NCBI RefSeq assembly: GCF_000745315.1
Contig: NZ_JQNQ01000001.1
Span: 3,596,001-3,660,000, forward strand
DNA from: Salegentibacter sp. Hel_I_6
GTDB lineage: Bacteria; Bacteroidota; Bacteroidia; Flavobacteriales; Flavobacteriaceae
DNA length: 64,000 bases
Direction: 5' to 3'
Within the stretch, counting starts at the first letter, position 1. Every line of letters starts with the position of its first letter. A model generated the notes under the pieces. It was not told the origin of the DNA and did not search any database. It saw only the letters and a list, made by a program, of their open reading frames with translations. This document shows, in pieces, positions 1 through 8,697 of this stretch. A program made the position numbers and the translations under genes.

Positions 1-380
1 TTCGGTATGAAGGGCCAAAAGGCGGTCCCGGAATGCCGGAAATGTTGAAACCTACTTCTGCAATAATGGGAGCAAAACTCGGTAAAGATGTGGCTTTAAT
101 TACGGACGGAAGATTTTCTGGAGGAACCCACGGTTTTGTCGTCGGTCACATTACACCGGAAGCCCAGGAAGGTGGTTTGCTGGCATTTCTGAAAGATGGA
201 GACCAGATTACCATAAACGCTGAAACCAATAAAATTGAAGTTGCGCTTTCAGCAGAAGAAATAGAGAAAAGAAAAGAAAACTGGAAAGCCCCCGCTTTAA
301 AATTTAATAAGGGTGTGCTTTACAAATATGCAAGAACGGTTTCTTCGGCCTCTCAAGGTTGTGTTACCGATGAATTTTAA
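1..380 (+). CDS. ilvD: Dihydroxy-acid dehydratase, C-terminal part (truncated by window edge)
   Basis: This is the last ~125 residues of dihydroxy-acid dehydratase, which converts dihydroxy-isovalerate and dihydroxy-methylvalerate to the 2-keto acids of valine and isoleucine synthesis using an Fe-S cluster. The frame is open from base 3. The characteristic C-terminal block GRFSGGTHGFVVGHITPEA is visible, as is the PGMPEM segment just before it. The N-terminal catalytic part lies outside the window. It is followed after 11 bp by ilvB in the same direction, so it is part of an ilvDBNCA operon. Confidence 0.93.
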   Translation, partial: RYEGPKGGPGMPEMLKPTSAIMGAKLGKDVALITDGRFSGGTHGFVVGHITPEAQEGGLLAFLKDGDQITINAETNKIEVALSAEEIEKRKENWKAPALKFNKGVLYKYARTVSSASQGCVTDEF

Positions 381-391
381 TAAGGTGAATT

Positions 392-2125
392 ATGGAAGTT
401 AAAACAGCTAGTTTCGAAAAAACGGCTTCCCCAAAAGCAACCACGGTTTCAGGAGCTGAAGCAGTGATAAAATGTTTATTGGAGGAAGGGGTGGATACGC
501 TTTACGGCTATCCCGGCGGAGCAATTATGCCCGTTTATGATGAATTGTATAAATATCAGAAACAAATTCACCACGTCCTCACCCGTCACGAACAGGGTGC
601 AACCCACGCCGCACAAGGCTATGCTAGAGTTAGTGGAAAAGTAGGGGTAGCGATGGCAACATCGGGTCCCGGAGCCACGAATTTGGTCACAGGAATTGCA
701 GATGCGCAAATAGATTCTACCCCAATGGTGTGTATCACCGGGCAGGTAGGTTCGCATTTGCTGGGAAGTGATGCTTTTCAGGAAACCGATATTATTGGAA
801 TTTCCACGCCTATTACCAAGTGGAATTACCAGATTACCAAAGCAGAAGAAATCCCGGAAATCTTAGCTAAAGCTTTTTTTATCGCTCGTTCAGGAAGACC
901 GGGTCCGGTTTTAATAGATATTACCAAAGATGCACAATTCGCTTCATTGGAATTCAATTATAAAAAATGTTCTGGCATTAGAAGTTATAAACCTACACCT
1001 GAAATAAATTTAATAGAAGTTGAAAGAGCTGCCGAAGCGATCAACAATGCTAAAAAGCCTATGATCGTTTTTGGTCAGGGAGTGATTTTAGGTGGTGCTG
1101 AAGAACTTTTTAAGCAGGTTGTTGAAAAATCGGGCGTACCGGCTGCCTGGACAATTTTAGGGCTTTCAGCAATGCCAACCGATCATCCTTTAAATGTGGG
1201 AATGGTTGGAATGCATGGAAACTATGGTCCAAATGTGTTAACCAATGAATGCGATGTGTTAATTGCCATTGGGATGCGTTTTGATGACCGGGTAACCGGG
1301 AATTTGGAGAAATATGCTAAACAGGCTAAAGTGATCCATTTTGAAATAGATCCGGCTGAAATTAATAAAAACGTTTATGCCGATATTCCGGTTCTGGGAA
1401 ATGTAAACGAAACGCTTAAAGTTTTATTAGAACTTTTAAAACCTAATAAACACGAGGCCTGGCATCAAAAATTTAAAGATCATTATAAAATTGAATTCGA
1501 TAAGATCATTAAAAATGATTTAAATGCAGAACGCGGTAAAATTGGAATGGCCGAAGTTATTGATGAAATAAATAAATGCTCTAAAGGTGATGCGGTAATT
1601 GTTTCAGATGTTGGTCAACATCAAATGGTGGCCTGTCGCTATTCAAAATTCAATCAAACCAGAAGTAATGTAACTTCCGGAGGCTTAGGAACAATGGGAT
1701 TTGCACTTCCCGCGGCTATTGGTGCTAAAATGGGGGCACCAGAACGCGATGTGGTTGCAGTAATTGGTGATGGCGGTTATCAGATGACGATACAGGAATT
1801 AGGTACTATTTTTCAAACAAAAGTTCCTGTGAAAATTGTGGTTTTAAATAACGATTTCCTCGGAATGGTGCGGCAATGGCAGCAATTGTTTTTTGAAAAG
1901 CGCTATGCCTCTACTGAAATGATCAATCCAGATTTTATAACAATTGCTAAAGGATATCATATTAAGGCAAAACAGGTTAGTAAGCGGGAGGGTTTAAAAG
2001 AAGCGGTTACCGAAATGATGCAATCTAAAGAGGCATATTTCCTTGAAGTAAAAGTTGAACAGGAAGAAAATGTTTTCCCAATGGTTCCTACCGGGGCTTC
2101 AGTTTCTGATATAAGATTAGAGTAA
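392..2125 (+). CDS. ilvB: Acetolactate synthase, catalytic large subunit
   Basis: Thiamine-diphosphate enzyme (577 aa) that condenses two pyruvates, or pyruvate and 2-ketobutyrate, at the start of valine/leucine and isoleucine synthesis. The cofactor-activating glutamate lies in RHEQGATHAAQGYAR (Glu67). The C-terminal TPP/Mg motif starts at VIGDGGYQMTIQEL and ends at the LNNDFLGMVRQWQ segment typical of acetohydroxyacid synthases. Length is normal for the family. Its stop codon overlaps the start of the regulatory subunit ilvN by one base (TAATG), which favours translational coupling of the two subunits. Confidence 0.96.
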   Translation: MEVKTASFEKTASPKATTVSGAEAVIKCLLEEGVDTLYGYPGGAIMPVYDELYKYQKQIHHVLTRHEQGATHAAQGYARVSGKVGVAMATSGPGATNLVTGIADAQIDSTPMVCITGQVGSHLLGSDAFQETDIIGISTPITKWNYQITKAEEIPEILAKAFFIARSGRPGPVLIDITKDAQFASLEFNYKKCSGIRSYKPTPEINLIEVERAAEAINNAKKPMIVFGQGVILGGAEELFKQVVEKSGVPAAWTILGLSAMPTDHPLNVGMVGMHGNYGPNVLTNECDVLIAIGMRFDDRVTGNLEKYAKQAKVIHFEIDPAEINKNVYADIPVLGNVNETLKVLLELLKPNKHEAWHQKFKDHYKIEFDKIIKNDLNAERGKIGMAEVIDEINKCSKGDAVIVSDVGQHQMVACRYSKFNQTRSNVTSGGLGTMGFALPAAIGAKMGAPERDVVAVIGDGGYQMTIQELGTIFQTKVPVKIVVLNNDFLGMVRQWQQLFFEKRYASTEMINPDFITIAKGYHIKAKQVSKREGLKEAVTEMMQSKEAYFLEVKVEQEENVFPMVPTGASVSDIRLE

Positions 2126-2655
2126 TGGAAAAGAAAAATTTCACAGTTTCGGTGTATACCGAAAACAACATAGGCCTTTTGAGCCGTATTGCAGCTATTT
2201 TTCAAAAAAGGCACATCAATATAGAGAGTATTACAGCTTCCAGGAGCGAGGTAAACGAAGTAATGCGCTTTACCATTGTGGTGCAGGTTACTGAGGAACA
2301 GGTTAAAAAAGTTGCCGGACAAATAGAAAAGCAAATTGAAGTAATTAAAGCTTTTTACCATACCGATGATGAAATGATCTACCAGGAAACCGCGCTGTAT
2401 AAGATCAACTCAGCCGATTTTGTTGAAGATCTTAATATCCAGGATTTCATAAAGGAATCTAATGCGCGCATTGTCACGGTTACACCAAAGTTTTTTGTAA
2501 TAGAAAAAACCGGAAAACGCCATGAAACCGATAGCCTTTACGAAAAATTAAAACCTTATGGATTGATGCAGTTTGTACGTTCGGGCACTATTGCAGTGAC
2601 TAAGAACGAAATGCCAATCTCGAACATTTTAGAACAATTTGATACAACCAATTAA
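2125..2655 (+). CDS. ilvN: Acetolactate synthase, regulatory small subunit
   Basis: Regulatory partner of IlvB (176 aa) that carries the valine-binding ACT domain. The N-terminal ACT domain is seen in FTVSVYTENNIGLLSRIAAI and the following HINIESITASRSE. A C-terminal IlvH-like domain follows from about residue 90. The length is in the usual 160-180 aa range. The start codon overlaps the ilvB stop by one base, and ilvC follows closely downstream. Feedback inhibition by branched-chain amino acids is known for the family and is inferred here. Confidence 0.94.
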   Translation: MEKKNFTVSVYTENNIGLLSRIAAIFQKRHINIESITASRSEVNEVMRFTIVVQVTEEQVKKVAGQIEKQIEVIKAFYHTDDEMIYQETALYKINSADFVEDLNIQDFIKESNARIVTVTPKFFVIEKTGKRHETDSLYEKLKPYGLMQFVRSGTIAVTKNEMPISNILEQFDTTN

Positions 2656-2664
2656 ATAAAAGTG

Positions 2665-4140
2665 ATGACGAATTATTTTAACAGTCTTTCTTTACGTGAA
2701 CAATTAGCCCAATTAGGAACCTGTAGGTTTATGGGGAGTGATGAATTCAGCGACGGAGTGGCTGCTTTAAAAGGAAAAAAGATAGTGATTGTGGGCTGCG
2801 GCGCTCAAGGCCTTAACCAGGGCTTGAATATGCGAGATAGCGGCCTTGATATTTCTTATGCGCTTCGGGATGGAGCTATTAAAGAAAAGCGCCAATCTTA
2901 TAAAAACGCTTCAGAAAATAATTTTAAAGTCGGGACTTACGAAGAATTGATTCCCACAGCTGATTTGGTAATTAACCTAACGCCAGATAAACAACATACT
3001 TCAGTAATAAAAGCGATTCAGCCGCATATTAAAAAAGACGCGGTGCTTTCTTATTCCCACGGATTTAATATCGTGGAAGAAGGAATGAAAATTCGGGAAG
3101 ACATTACCGTAATTATGGTGGCGCCAAAATGTCCTGGTAGTGAAGTTCGAGAAGAATATAAAAGAGGTTTTGGAGTGCCGACTTTAATTGCCGTGCATCC
3201 TGAAAACGATCCGCAGGGAATTGGTTTTGAATGGGCTAAAGCCTATGCCGTTGCCACTGGGGGAGATAAAGCAGGTGTTTTGGCATCTTCTTTCGTTGCT
3301 GAAGTAAAATCAGATCTTATGGGAGAGCAAACCATATTATGTGGAGTGCTGCAAACCGGGTCTATTTTGAGCTTCGATAAAATGGTCGCTGAAGGTGTGG
3401 AACCTGCTTACGCTTCGAAATTAATTCAGTATGGTTGGGAAACCATTACCGAGGCTTTAAAACATGGCGGAATTACTAATATGATGGATAGGCTATCAAA
3501 TCCGGCCAAGATCAAAGCCGATGCGATTTCCGAAGAATTAAAGCAAATATTGCGTCCGCTTTTTCAAAAGCATATGGATGATATTATTTCAGGAGAATTT
3601 AGTAGCCGAATGATGCGTGATTGGGAAAATGGTGATAAGGAATTGTTTGAATGGCGTGCAGCCACCGGGGAAACTGCTTTTGAGAAATCTGAAGCAACTT
3701 CTGAACAGATCAAAGAACAGGAGTATTTTGATAAGGGAGTTTTACTGGTAGCCTTTGTGAAGTCTGGTGTAGAGCTGGCTTTTGAAACTATGGTAGAAGC
3801 TGGAATTATTGCAGATTCTGCTTATTATGAATCCTTACACGAAACTCCGTTAATCGCCAATACTATTGCCAGGAAGAAATTGTTCGAGATGAACAGGATT
3901 ATTTCTGATACGGCAGAATACGGTTGTTATTTGTTTGATCATTCGGCAAAACCGCTTATTAAAGATTATGTGAGTGGATTGCCAAAAGAGGTTATAGGCC
4001 ATTCTTTCGGAACTGATTATACCGGAGTGGACAATCAACAGTTAATTGCAGTAAATGATGATATTAGGCAACATCCCGTTGAAAAAGTGGGTGGAAGGCT
4101 AAGGAAAGCAATGACTGCAATGAAAAAAATACAGGAATAA
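2665..4140 (+). CDS. ilvC: Ketol-acid reductoisomerase, class II (long form)
   Basis: NADPH-dependent enzyme that isomerises and reduces acetolactate or acetohydroxybutyrate (about 491 aa). The nucleotide-binding motif is GCGAQGLNQGLNMRDSG. The size matches the class II (E. coli-like) form with a duplicated helical domain rather than the ~330 aa class I form found in most bacteria. I chose ATG at 2665 rather than the in-frame GTG at 2662, because MTNYFNSLSLREQL matches the usual N-terminus. It lies 9 bp after ilvN, and ilvA starts 1 bp after its stop, so it is inside the operon. Confidence 0.96.
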   Translation: MTNYFNSLSLREQLAQLGTCRFMGSDEFSDGVAALKGKKIVIVGCGAQGLNQGLNMRDSGLDISYALRDGAIKEKRQSYKNASENNFKVGTYEELIPTADLVINLTPDKQHTSVIKAIQPHIKKDAVLSYSHGFNIVEEGMKIREDITVIMVAPKCPGSEVREEYKRGFGVPTLIAVHPENDPQGIGFEWAKAYAVATGGDKAGVLASSFVAEVKSDLMGEQTILCGVLQTGSILSFDKMVAEGVEPAYASKLIQYGWETITEALKHGGITNMMDRLSNPAKIKADAISEELKQILRPLFQKHMDDIISGEFSSRMMRDWENGDKELFEWRAATGETAFEKSEATSEQIKEQEYFDKGVLLVAFVKSGVELAFETMVEAGIIADSAYYESLHETPLIANTIARKKLFEMNRIISDTAEYGCYLFDHSAKPLIKDYVSGLPKEVIGHSFGTDYTGVDNQQLIAVNDDIRQHPVEKVGGRLRKAMTAMKKIQE

Positions 4141-4141
4141 A

Positions 4142-5416
4142 ATGGATACTTTGCTGGCAGATAAAAAAACATATAAACCTCAGTTAAAAGCTGTGAAAGA
4201 AGCGGCAGGACGCATTTCTAAGGTGGTTGTTAAAACCCCTTTGATGCCTTCTTTTACCTATAGCAATAAATTTTCAGCAAATGTAATGTTGAAAAGGGAA
4301 GACTTGCAACAGGTTCGCTCTTATAAAATTCGCGGAGCTTATAATAAGATTTCGAGCCTTCCGCAAGAACAGCTGGATAAAGGAGTTATTTGTGCCAGCG
4401 CCGGAAATCACGCCCAGGGTGTAGCTTTTGCCTGTAATAAACTGCAGGTAAAGGGTGTGATCTATATGCCCATTACCACCCCAAGGCAAAAAGTGGAACA
4501 AACAAATATGTTTGGGGGCGATTGGGTTGAAGTTGTTTTAAAAGGAGACACTTTTGATGATTCGTTTAAAAGTTCTATGAAACATGCCGATAAATTCGGG
4601 TTGGTTTTTATTCATCCGTTCGATGATGAAAAGGTAATAGAAGGCCAGGCCACTATTGGTTTGGAAATCCTGGAACAAGCTAAGGAACCTATAGATTATG
4701 TTTTTGCACCCCTTGGTGGTGGTGGACTTTTAGCCGGATTGTCATCAATGTTTAAGCAACTTTCGCCAAATACAAAGATAATTGGTGTAGAACCTGAAGG
4801 GGCTCCTTCTATGACTTCTTCTTTAAAAGAAGGAAAACTGGTAGAATTAAAATCGATTGAACGTTTTGTTGATGGTGCCGCGGTTCAGAAAGTCGGGAGC
4901 CGAAATTTTGAAATTTGTAGGGAAAATCTCGATAAAATGATCACGGTCCCTGAAGGAAAGATCTGCCAAAGTATTCTTGACCTTTATAATCAGGATGCTA
5001 TTGTGGTGGAACCTGCCGGGGCAATGGCTATAAGTGCACTCGATTTTTTTGCTGAAGAAATTAAAGGAAAAAACGTGGTGTGTATTGTTAGCGGAAGTAA
5101 TAATGATATCACCAGAACAGCCGAAATTAAGGAACGTGCTTTATTGTATGCAGGTTTAAAACATTATTTTGTGATAAGCTTTCCGCAAAGAGCAGGTGCA
5201 TTAAAAGATTTCCTGGAAAAAGTTCTGGGACCTAAAGACGATATTACCCATTTTGAATATTCTAAAAAGCATCACAGGGAAAATGCTCCCGCGGTTGTGG
5301 GGATAGAAATAAACGACCCGGCAGATTTTGAGCCATTGGTTAACAGGATGAAAGCGAATAATTTTTACGGGGAGTATCTTAACGATAAGCCTAATTTGTT
5401 TCAATATTTGGTATAA
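4142..5416 (+). CDS. ilvA: Threonine dehydratase, biosynthetic
   Basis: PLP enzyme (424 aa) that deaminates threonine to 2-ketobutyrate, the committed step to isoleucine. The PLP lysine is Lys62 in VRSYKIRGAYNK and the phosphate-binding loop is GGGGLLAGLSSM. One ACT-like regulatory domain begins at FVISFPQRAGALKDFLEKV, as in the ~420 aa form, rather than the two domains of E. coli IlvA. It is the last gene of the ilvDBNCA operon, separated by 1 bp from ilvC. The 336 bp that follow hold a separate promoter and leader for the arginine genes. Confidence 0.94.
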   Translation: MDTLLADKKTYKPQLKAVKEAAGRISKVVVKTPLMPSFTYSNKFSANVMLKREDLQQVRSYKIRGAYNKISSLPQEQLDKGVICASAGNHAQGVAFACNKLQVKGVIYMPITTPRQKVEQTNMFGGDWVEVVLKGDTFDDSFKSSMKHADKFGLVFIHPFDDEKVIEGQATIGLEILEQAKEPIDYVFAPLGGGGLLAGLSSMFKQLSPNTKIIGVEPEGAPSMTSSLKEGKLVELKSIERFVDGAAVQKVGSRNFEICRENLDKMITVPEGKICQSILDLYNQDAIVVEPAGAMAISALDFFAEEIKGKNVVCIVSGSNNDITRTAEIKERALLYAGLKHYFVISFPQRAGALKDFLEKVLGPKDDITHFEYSKKHHRENAPAVVGIEINDPADFEPLVNRMKANNFYGEYLNDKPNLFQYLV

Positions 5417-5420
5417 ATAT

Positions 5421-5450
5421 TTTGTTGGTTAAAATAATTATGTACATTTA
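5421..5450 (+). promoter_or_regulatory. Putative promoter of the arginine operon
   Basis: A flavobacterial-type promoter can be drawn with the -33 element TTTG at 5421-5424 and a -7 element TACATTTA at 5443-5450, 18 bp apart. The consensus is TTTG and TAnnTTTG, so the last base differs. Transcription would start near 5455-5460, directly at the leader peptide ATG codons at 5455 and 5464. This fits the leader peptide and the arginine genes downstream. Confidence 0.45.
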
Positions 5451-5454
5451 CAAT

Positions 5455-5517
5455 ATGCTTTCAATGAGACAAATAATATTTCCCGTTTTTCGCTTCTTCC
5501 TGCGCCGCCGCAGGTAG
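5455..5517 (+). CDS. Arg-rich leader peptide of the arginine operon
   Basis: A 20-residue reading frame, MLSMRQIIFPVFRFFLRRRR, ends with four consecutive arginine codons (CGC CGC CGC AGG) and a double stop TAG TAA; a second ATG at 5464 is an alternative start. Six of its twenty codons are Arg. It lies between ilvA and the block of arginine biosynthesis genes, just downstream of a plausible promoter, and the Arg run sits inside a hairpin (CCTGCG/CGCAGG). This is the layout of a ribosome-mediated attenuator that senses charged tRNA-Arg. Attenuators of this type are known for several amino acid operons; the Arg version here is inferred. Confidence 0.65.
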   Translation: MLSMRQIIFPVFRFFLRRRR

Positions 5518-5666
5518 TAAGTGAATTGCATTATTCTTTTTTTAATATTATTTGATTTTAATTATAACTTGAGAGATCCACAAAATATACCGTCCAATTT
5601 AAATTTCAGAATTACTTCTGAAATTACACCTATTCGCCGCCGCTTTCCGCGTCGCACCTTGGTGCG
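5499..5666 (+). promoter_or_regulatory. Candidate attenuator structures after the Arg leader peptide
   Basis: Three perfect hairpins are visible: CCTGCG-CCGC-CGCAGG at 5499-5514 over the Arg codons, AATTTCAGAA-TTAC-TTCTGAAATT at 5602-5625, and CGCACC-TT-GGTGCG at 5653-5666. A second Arg-codon cluster (CGC CGC CGC TTT CCG CGT CGC) lies at 5635-5655. None of the hairpins is followed by a clear T-tract, and I could not draw a clean terminator/antiterminator pair by eye. The rest of 5417-5752 (336 bp without a gene) shows nothing else I recognise. Confidence 0.4.
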
Positions 5667-5752
5667 TGTATAATTTAATGGAACTTAGGTGAGTCCGGTT
5701 CCCCTTTCAAAAAGAACAAATCAAATTTATTTTCTCACTAATTTCTTAGCAA

Positions 5753-6382
5753 ATGAAGATTGTCATTGCTAATAAATCTCACGCTCAATACGCTGAGATT
5801 ATTTGTACAACTATAGAAGAATCTGCAAAGGTTCGCGGCACCGGCATTGCCCGCCGAACTTCCGAATATATCATTGGTAAAATGGAAAAGGGGAATGCGG
5901 TTATTGCTTTAGACGGTGAAAAATTTGCCGGCTTCTGCTATATCGAAACCTGGAGTCACGATAGGTATGTGGCAAACTCAGGCCTAATTGTGCACCCCGA
6001 TTTCAGAAATCAGGGATTGGCCAAAGAGATCAAGGAAGTGGTTTTTAACCATTCCAGGAAAATGTATCCCAATGCTAAGATCTTCGGGATCACTACAGGT
6101 TTGGCTGTGATGAAAATAAATTATGAGTTGGGATACCAACCTGTAACTTTTTCTGAATTAACCGATGATGAAGCTTTTTGGAAAGGCTGCCAAACTTGTA
6201 AAAATTACGATATCCTTACCCGAACCGAGCGTAAAATGTGTCTCTGCACGGGAATGATGTATGATCCTGAACGAAAAAAGGAGAAAACACAGAAAAAGGA
6301 GAGTTTGAATGATAAAGCTTTTAAAAGGCTAAAAAATATCAAGCAAACTTTATTTTATAAAAAGGAGAAAAATGAAAACTGA
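5753..6382 (+). CDS. GNAT acyltransferase, likely first step of arginine synthesis
   Basis: A 209-residue GNAT-fold acyltransferase. The acyl-CoA binding region is seen in GLIVHPDFRNQGLAKEIKE (about residues 82-100). As first gene of the arginine block it is the natural candidate for the N-acylglutamate synthase step, since no argA or argJ is present in the window. The C-terminus is unusual for a GNAT enzyme: it holds a Cys pair CQTC and a CLC motif (about residues 145-164), which could bind a metal or iron-sulfur cluster, followed by a Lys-rich tail. The acyl donor (acetyl- or succinyl-CoA) cannot be told from sequence. The role is inferred from context. Confidence 0.75.
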   Translation: MKIVIANKSHAQYAEIICTTIEESAKVRGTGIARRTSEYIIGKMEKGNAVIALDGEKFAGFCYIETWSHDRYVANSGLIVHPDFRNQGLAKEIKEVVFNHSRKMYPNAKIFGITTGLAVMKINYELGYQPVTFSELTDDEAFWKGCQTCKNYDILTRTERKMCLCTGMMYDPERKKEKTQKKESLNDKAFKRLKNIKQTLFYKKEKNEN

Positions 6383-6386
6383 GTGT

Positions 6387-6512
6387 TTCCTTCCCTTTTT
6401 AAGGGAAGGTGATTCCGCGTGCGGAATCGGAAGGCTTAAACCATCCCGCACGCATTTAAGGAAGGAAAAACAAAAATATTAGTGAATTCGTGGTGAACCC
6501 CACGATTTAAAT
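6387..6512. repeat. Intergenic hairpin cluster between the GNAT gene and argG
   Basis: The gap holds two short perfect hairpins: CCTTCCCTT-TTT-AAGGGAAGG, then GATTCCGC-GT-GCGGAATC. Part of the first arm recurs as AAGGAAGGAA further on, and a GTGGTGAACCCCAC hairpin follows. The arrangement looks like a small mobile palindromic element of the kind scattered in flavobacterial genomes, or a processing site in the operon mRNA. The following argG ATG has A-rich sequence in front and no Shine-Dalgarno site. Confidence 0.45.
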
Positions 6513-6519
6513 TTAAAAA

Positions 6520-7707
6520 ATGAAGAAAGTAGTTATAGCATACAGTGGAGGTTTGGATACTTCTTACTGCGCAAAATATTTATCTAAAGAAGAAAACTTT
6601 GAAGTCCATGCCGTGAGTGTCAATACCGGTGGATTTTCAGAAGAAGAAGTGAAGAAAATTGGGGAAAATGCCCAAAAAATAGGTGCAAAAACCTATAAAA
6701 ACATTGATGCGGTTTCTTCATTTTACCAGAAAGTGGTAAAATATTTAATCTTCGGAAATGTGCTAAAGAACAATACCTATCCACTTTCAGTAAGTGCAGA
6801 GCGAATTGTACAGGCCATAGAGATCGTGAATTACGCAAAAAGTATTGATGCTAAATATATTGCGCACGGTAGTACGGGTGCAGGAAACGATCAGGTAAGA
6901 TTTGATATGATTTTTCAAATTATCGCTCCGGAAATTGAGATTATTACGCCAATCAGGGATAAGCAACTCAGTAGACAGGAAGAGATTGAATACCTGAAGC
7001 AGAATGGAGTGGAAATGAATTGGGAAAAGTCAAAATATTCGGTGAACAAAGGCCTTTGGGGAACCAGTGTTGGTGGAGCAGAAACTTTGACATCAGAAAA
7101 GCCTTTACCCGAATCGGCTTATCCTTCCCAGCTTCTTGATAAAAAACCGAAACAAATCAGTTTGACATTTTTCAAGGGTGAACTTTCCGCAGTAAATGGA
7201 AAAGAAAATTCTCCTGAGAAGAATATTGAGATCCTGGAGAATATCGCTTCCAAGTATGCAATTGGGCGAGACATCCACGTAGGCGATACGATTATTGGAA
7301 TTAAAGGTAGAGTGGGGTTTGAAGCCGCCGCGGCCTTAATTACTATTAAAGCTCACCATTTAATGGAAAAGCATACGCTAAGTAAATGGCAATTACAGCA
7401 TAAAGATTATTTGGCTAACTGGTATGGTACGCATTTACACGAAGGTCAGTATTTAGAACCTGTAATGCGAGATTTGGAAGCTTTTTTAGAAAGTTCACAA
7501 AAGCAGGTTAGCGGAGAAGTTTTTATCACTTTGCATCCTTATAGATTCACTTTAGACGGAATTAAGTCTGAAAATGATTTAATGAATTCCAGTTTCGGAA
7601 ATTATGGCGAAGAAAATAAAGCCTGGACTTCCCATGATGCCAAAGGATTTATAAAAATTCTTTCGAATGCGGGCAAGATCTACCAACACGTTAATACAGA
7701 AAAATGA
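6520..7707 (+). CDS. argG: Argininosuccinate synthase
   Basis: ATP-dependent enzyme (395 aa) that joins citrulline and aspartate to argininosuccinate. The PP-loop is seen at the N-terminus in VIAYSGGLDTSYCAKYL, and the second conserved region in IAHGSTGAGNDQVRFD. Length is close to the usual 400 aa. Its stop overlaps the argC start by 4 bp (ATGA), so the two are translationally coupled. In an N-acylornithine pathway the citrulline is delivered by the downstream carbamoyltransferase and deacylase genes. Confidence 0.95.
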   Translation: MKKVVIAYSGGLDTSYCAKYLSKEENFEVHAVSVNTGGFSEEEVKKIGENAQKIGAKTYKNIDAVSSFYQKVVKYLIFGNVLKNNTYPLSVSAERIVQAIEIVNYAKSIDAKYIAHGSTGAGNDQVRFDMIFQIIAPEIEIITPIRDKQLSRQEEIEYLKQNGVEMNWEKSKYSVNKGLWGTSVGGAETLTSEKPLPESAYPSQLLDKKPKQISLTFFKGELSAVNGKENSPEKNIEILENIASKYAIGRDIHVGDTIIGIKGRVGFEAAAALITIKAHHLMEKHTLSKWQLQHKDYLANWYGTHLHEGQYLEPVMRDLEAFLESSQKQVSGEVFITLHPYRFTLDGIKSENDLMNSSFGNYGEENKAWTSHDAKGFIKILSNAGKIYQHVNTEK

Positions 7708-8666
7708 TAAAAGCAGGAATAATAGGTGGCGCTGGTTATACGGCCGGGGAACTCATCAGGATCTTAATAAATCATCCAGAGGTAGATCTGGACTTTGTTT
7801 ATAGCACCTCGCAGCCGGGGAAACCTGTTGCAGGAGTGCACCAGGATTTACTGGGTGAAATCGATTTGCAATTTACCGGGGAGATCAATAAAAATGCAGA
7901 TGTGGTTTTTCTATGTTTGGGACACGGAAATTCCATAAAATTCCTTGCTGAAAATCAGTTTTCAGGAAAAACAAAAATTGTAGATCTAAGTACCGATTAT
8001 CGAATGAATGGCGAACATTCGTTTGTTTACGGTTTACCAGAATTCAATAAAGAAAAGATCAAAAAAGCTGATTTTATTGCAAATCCCGGATGTTTTGCCA
8101 CGGCTATTAGTTTAGCAATTTTACCGCTTGCAAAAGCCGGATTGTTGCAGAATGAAGTGCATATCAATGCGGTAACCGGAGCAACCGGAGCTGGGACTTC
8201 ACTTTCGGCTACTACGCATTTTACCTGGCGAGATAATAATTTCTCCAGTTATAAAGCTTTTGAACATCAGCATTTAAATGAAATAGGACAGAGCTTAAAG
8301 CTACTTCAGAATAACAAGCTCCCGGAAATCAATTTTATTCCGAATAGAGGTAATTTTTCCAGGGGAATTCACGCCACGGCGTACACAAAGTTTGAAGGAA
8401 GCCTGAAAGAAGCCAAGGCGATTTATTCTGAAGCCTATAAAGATTCGGTTTTTACGTTTGTAGTAGAGGAGGAACTGCATTTAAAACAAGTAGTAAATAC
8501 GAATAAATGCCTGCTGAAATTACAGAAATTCGGTAATAAGATTTTGATCACAAGTGTAATTGATAATTTACTAAAAGGAGCTTCGGGGCAGGCAGTTCAG
8601 AATATGAACTTGATATTTGGTTTTGAAGAAACCACCGGATTAAAATTAAAAGCGAGTTATTTTTAA
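7704..8666 (+). CDS. argC: N-acyl-gamma-glutamyl-phosphate reductase
   Basis: NADPH-dependent reductase (320 aa), third step of arginine synthesis, giving the N-acylglutamate semialdehyde. The N-terminal nucleotide-binding segment AGIIGGAGYTAGELIRIL and the catalytic cysteine in NPGCFATAISLAILPL are present. The start overlaps the argG stop by 4 bp. A dispersed palindrome separates it from proC downstream. The substrate could be the N-acetyl or N-succinyl form. Confidence 0.94.
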   Translation: MIKAGIIGGAGYTAGELIRILINHPEVDLDFVYSTSQPGKPVAGVHQDLLGEIDLQFTGEINKNADVVFLCLGHGNSIKFLAENQFSGKTKIVDLSTDYRMNGEHSFVYGLPEFNKEKIKKADFIANPGCFATAISLAILPLAKAGLLQNEVHINAVTGATGAGTSLSATTHFTWRDNNFSSYKAFEHQHLNEIGQSLKLLQNNKLPEINFIPNRGNFSRGIHATAYTKFEGSLKEAKAIYSEAYKDSVFTFVVEEELHLKQVVNTNKCLLKLQKFGNKILITSVIDNLLKGASGQAVQNMNLIFGFEETTGLKLKASYF

Positions 8667-8697
8667 TGAGATATGCCACTAATACACGAATTTAAAA

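Noticed and set aside
5521..5672. GTG-started frame of ~50 codons behind the Arg leader peptide
   Set aside because: No ribosome site and a GTG directly after a double stop; kept only as an observation on its second Arg cluster.
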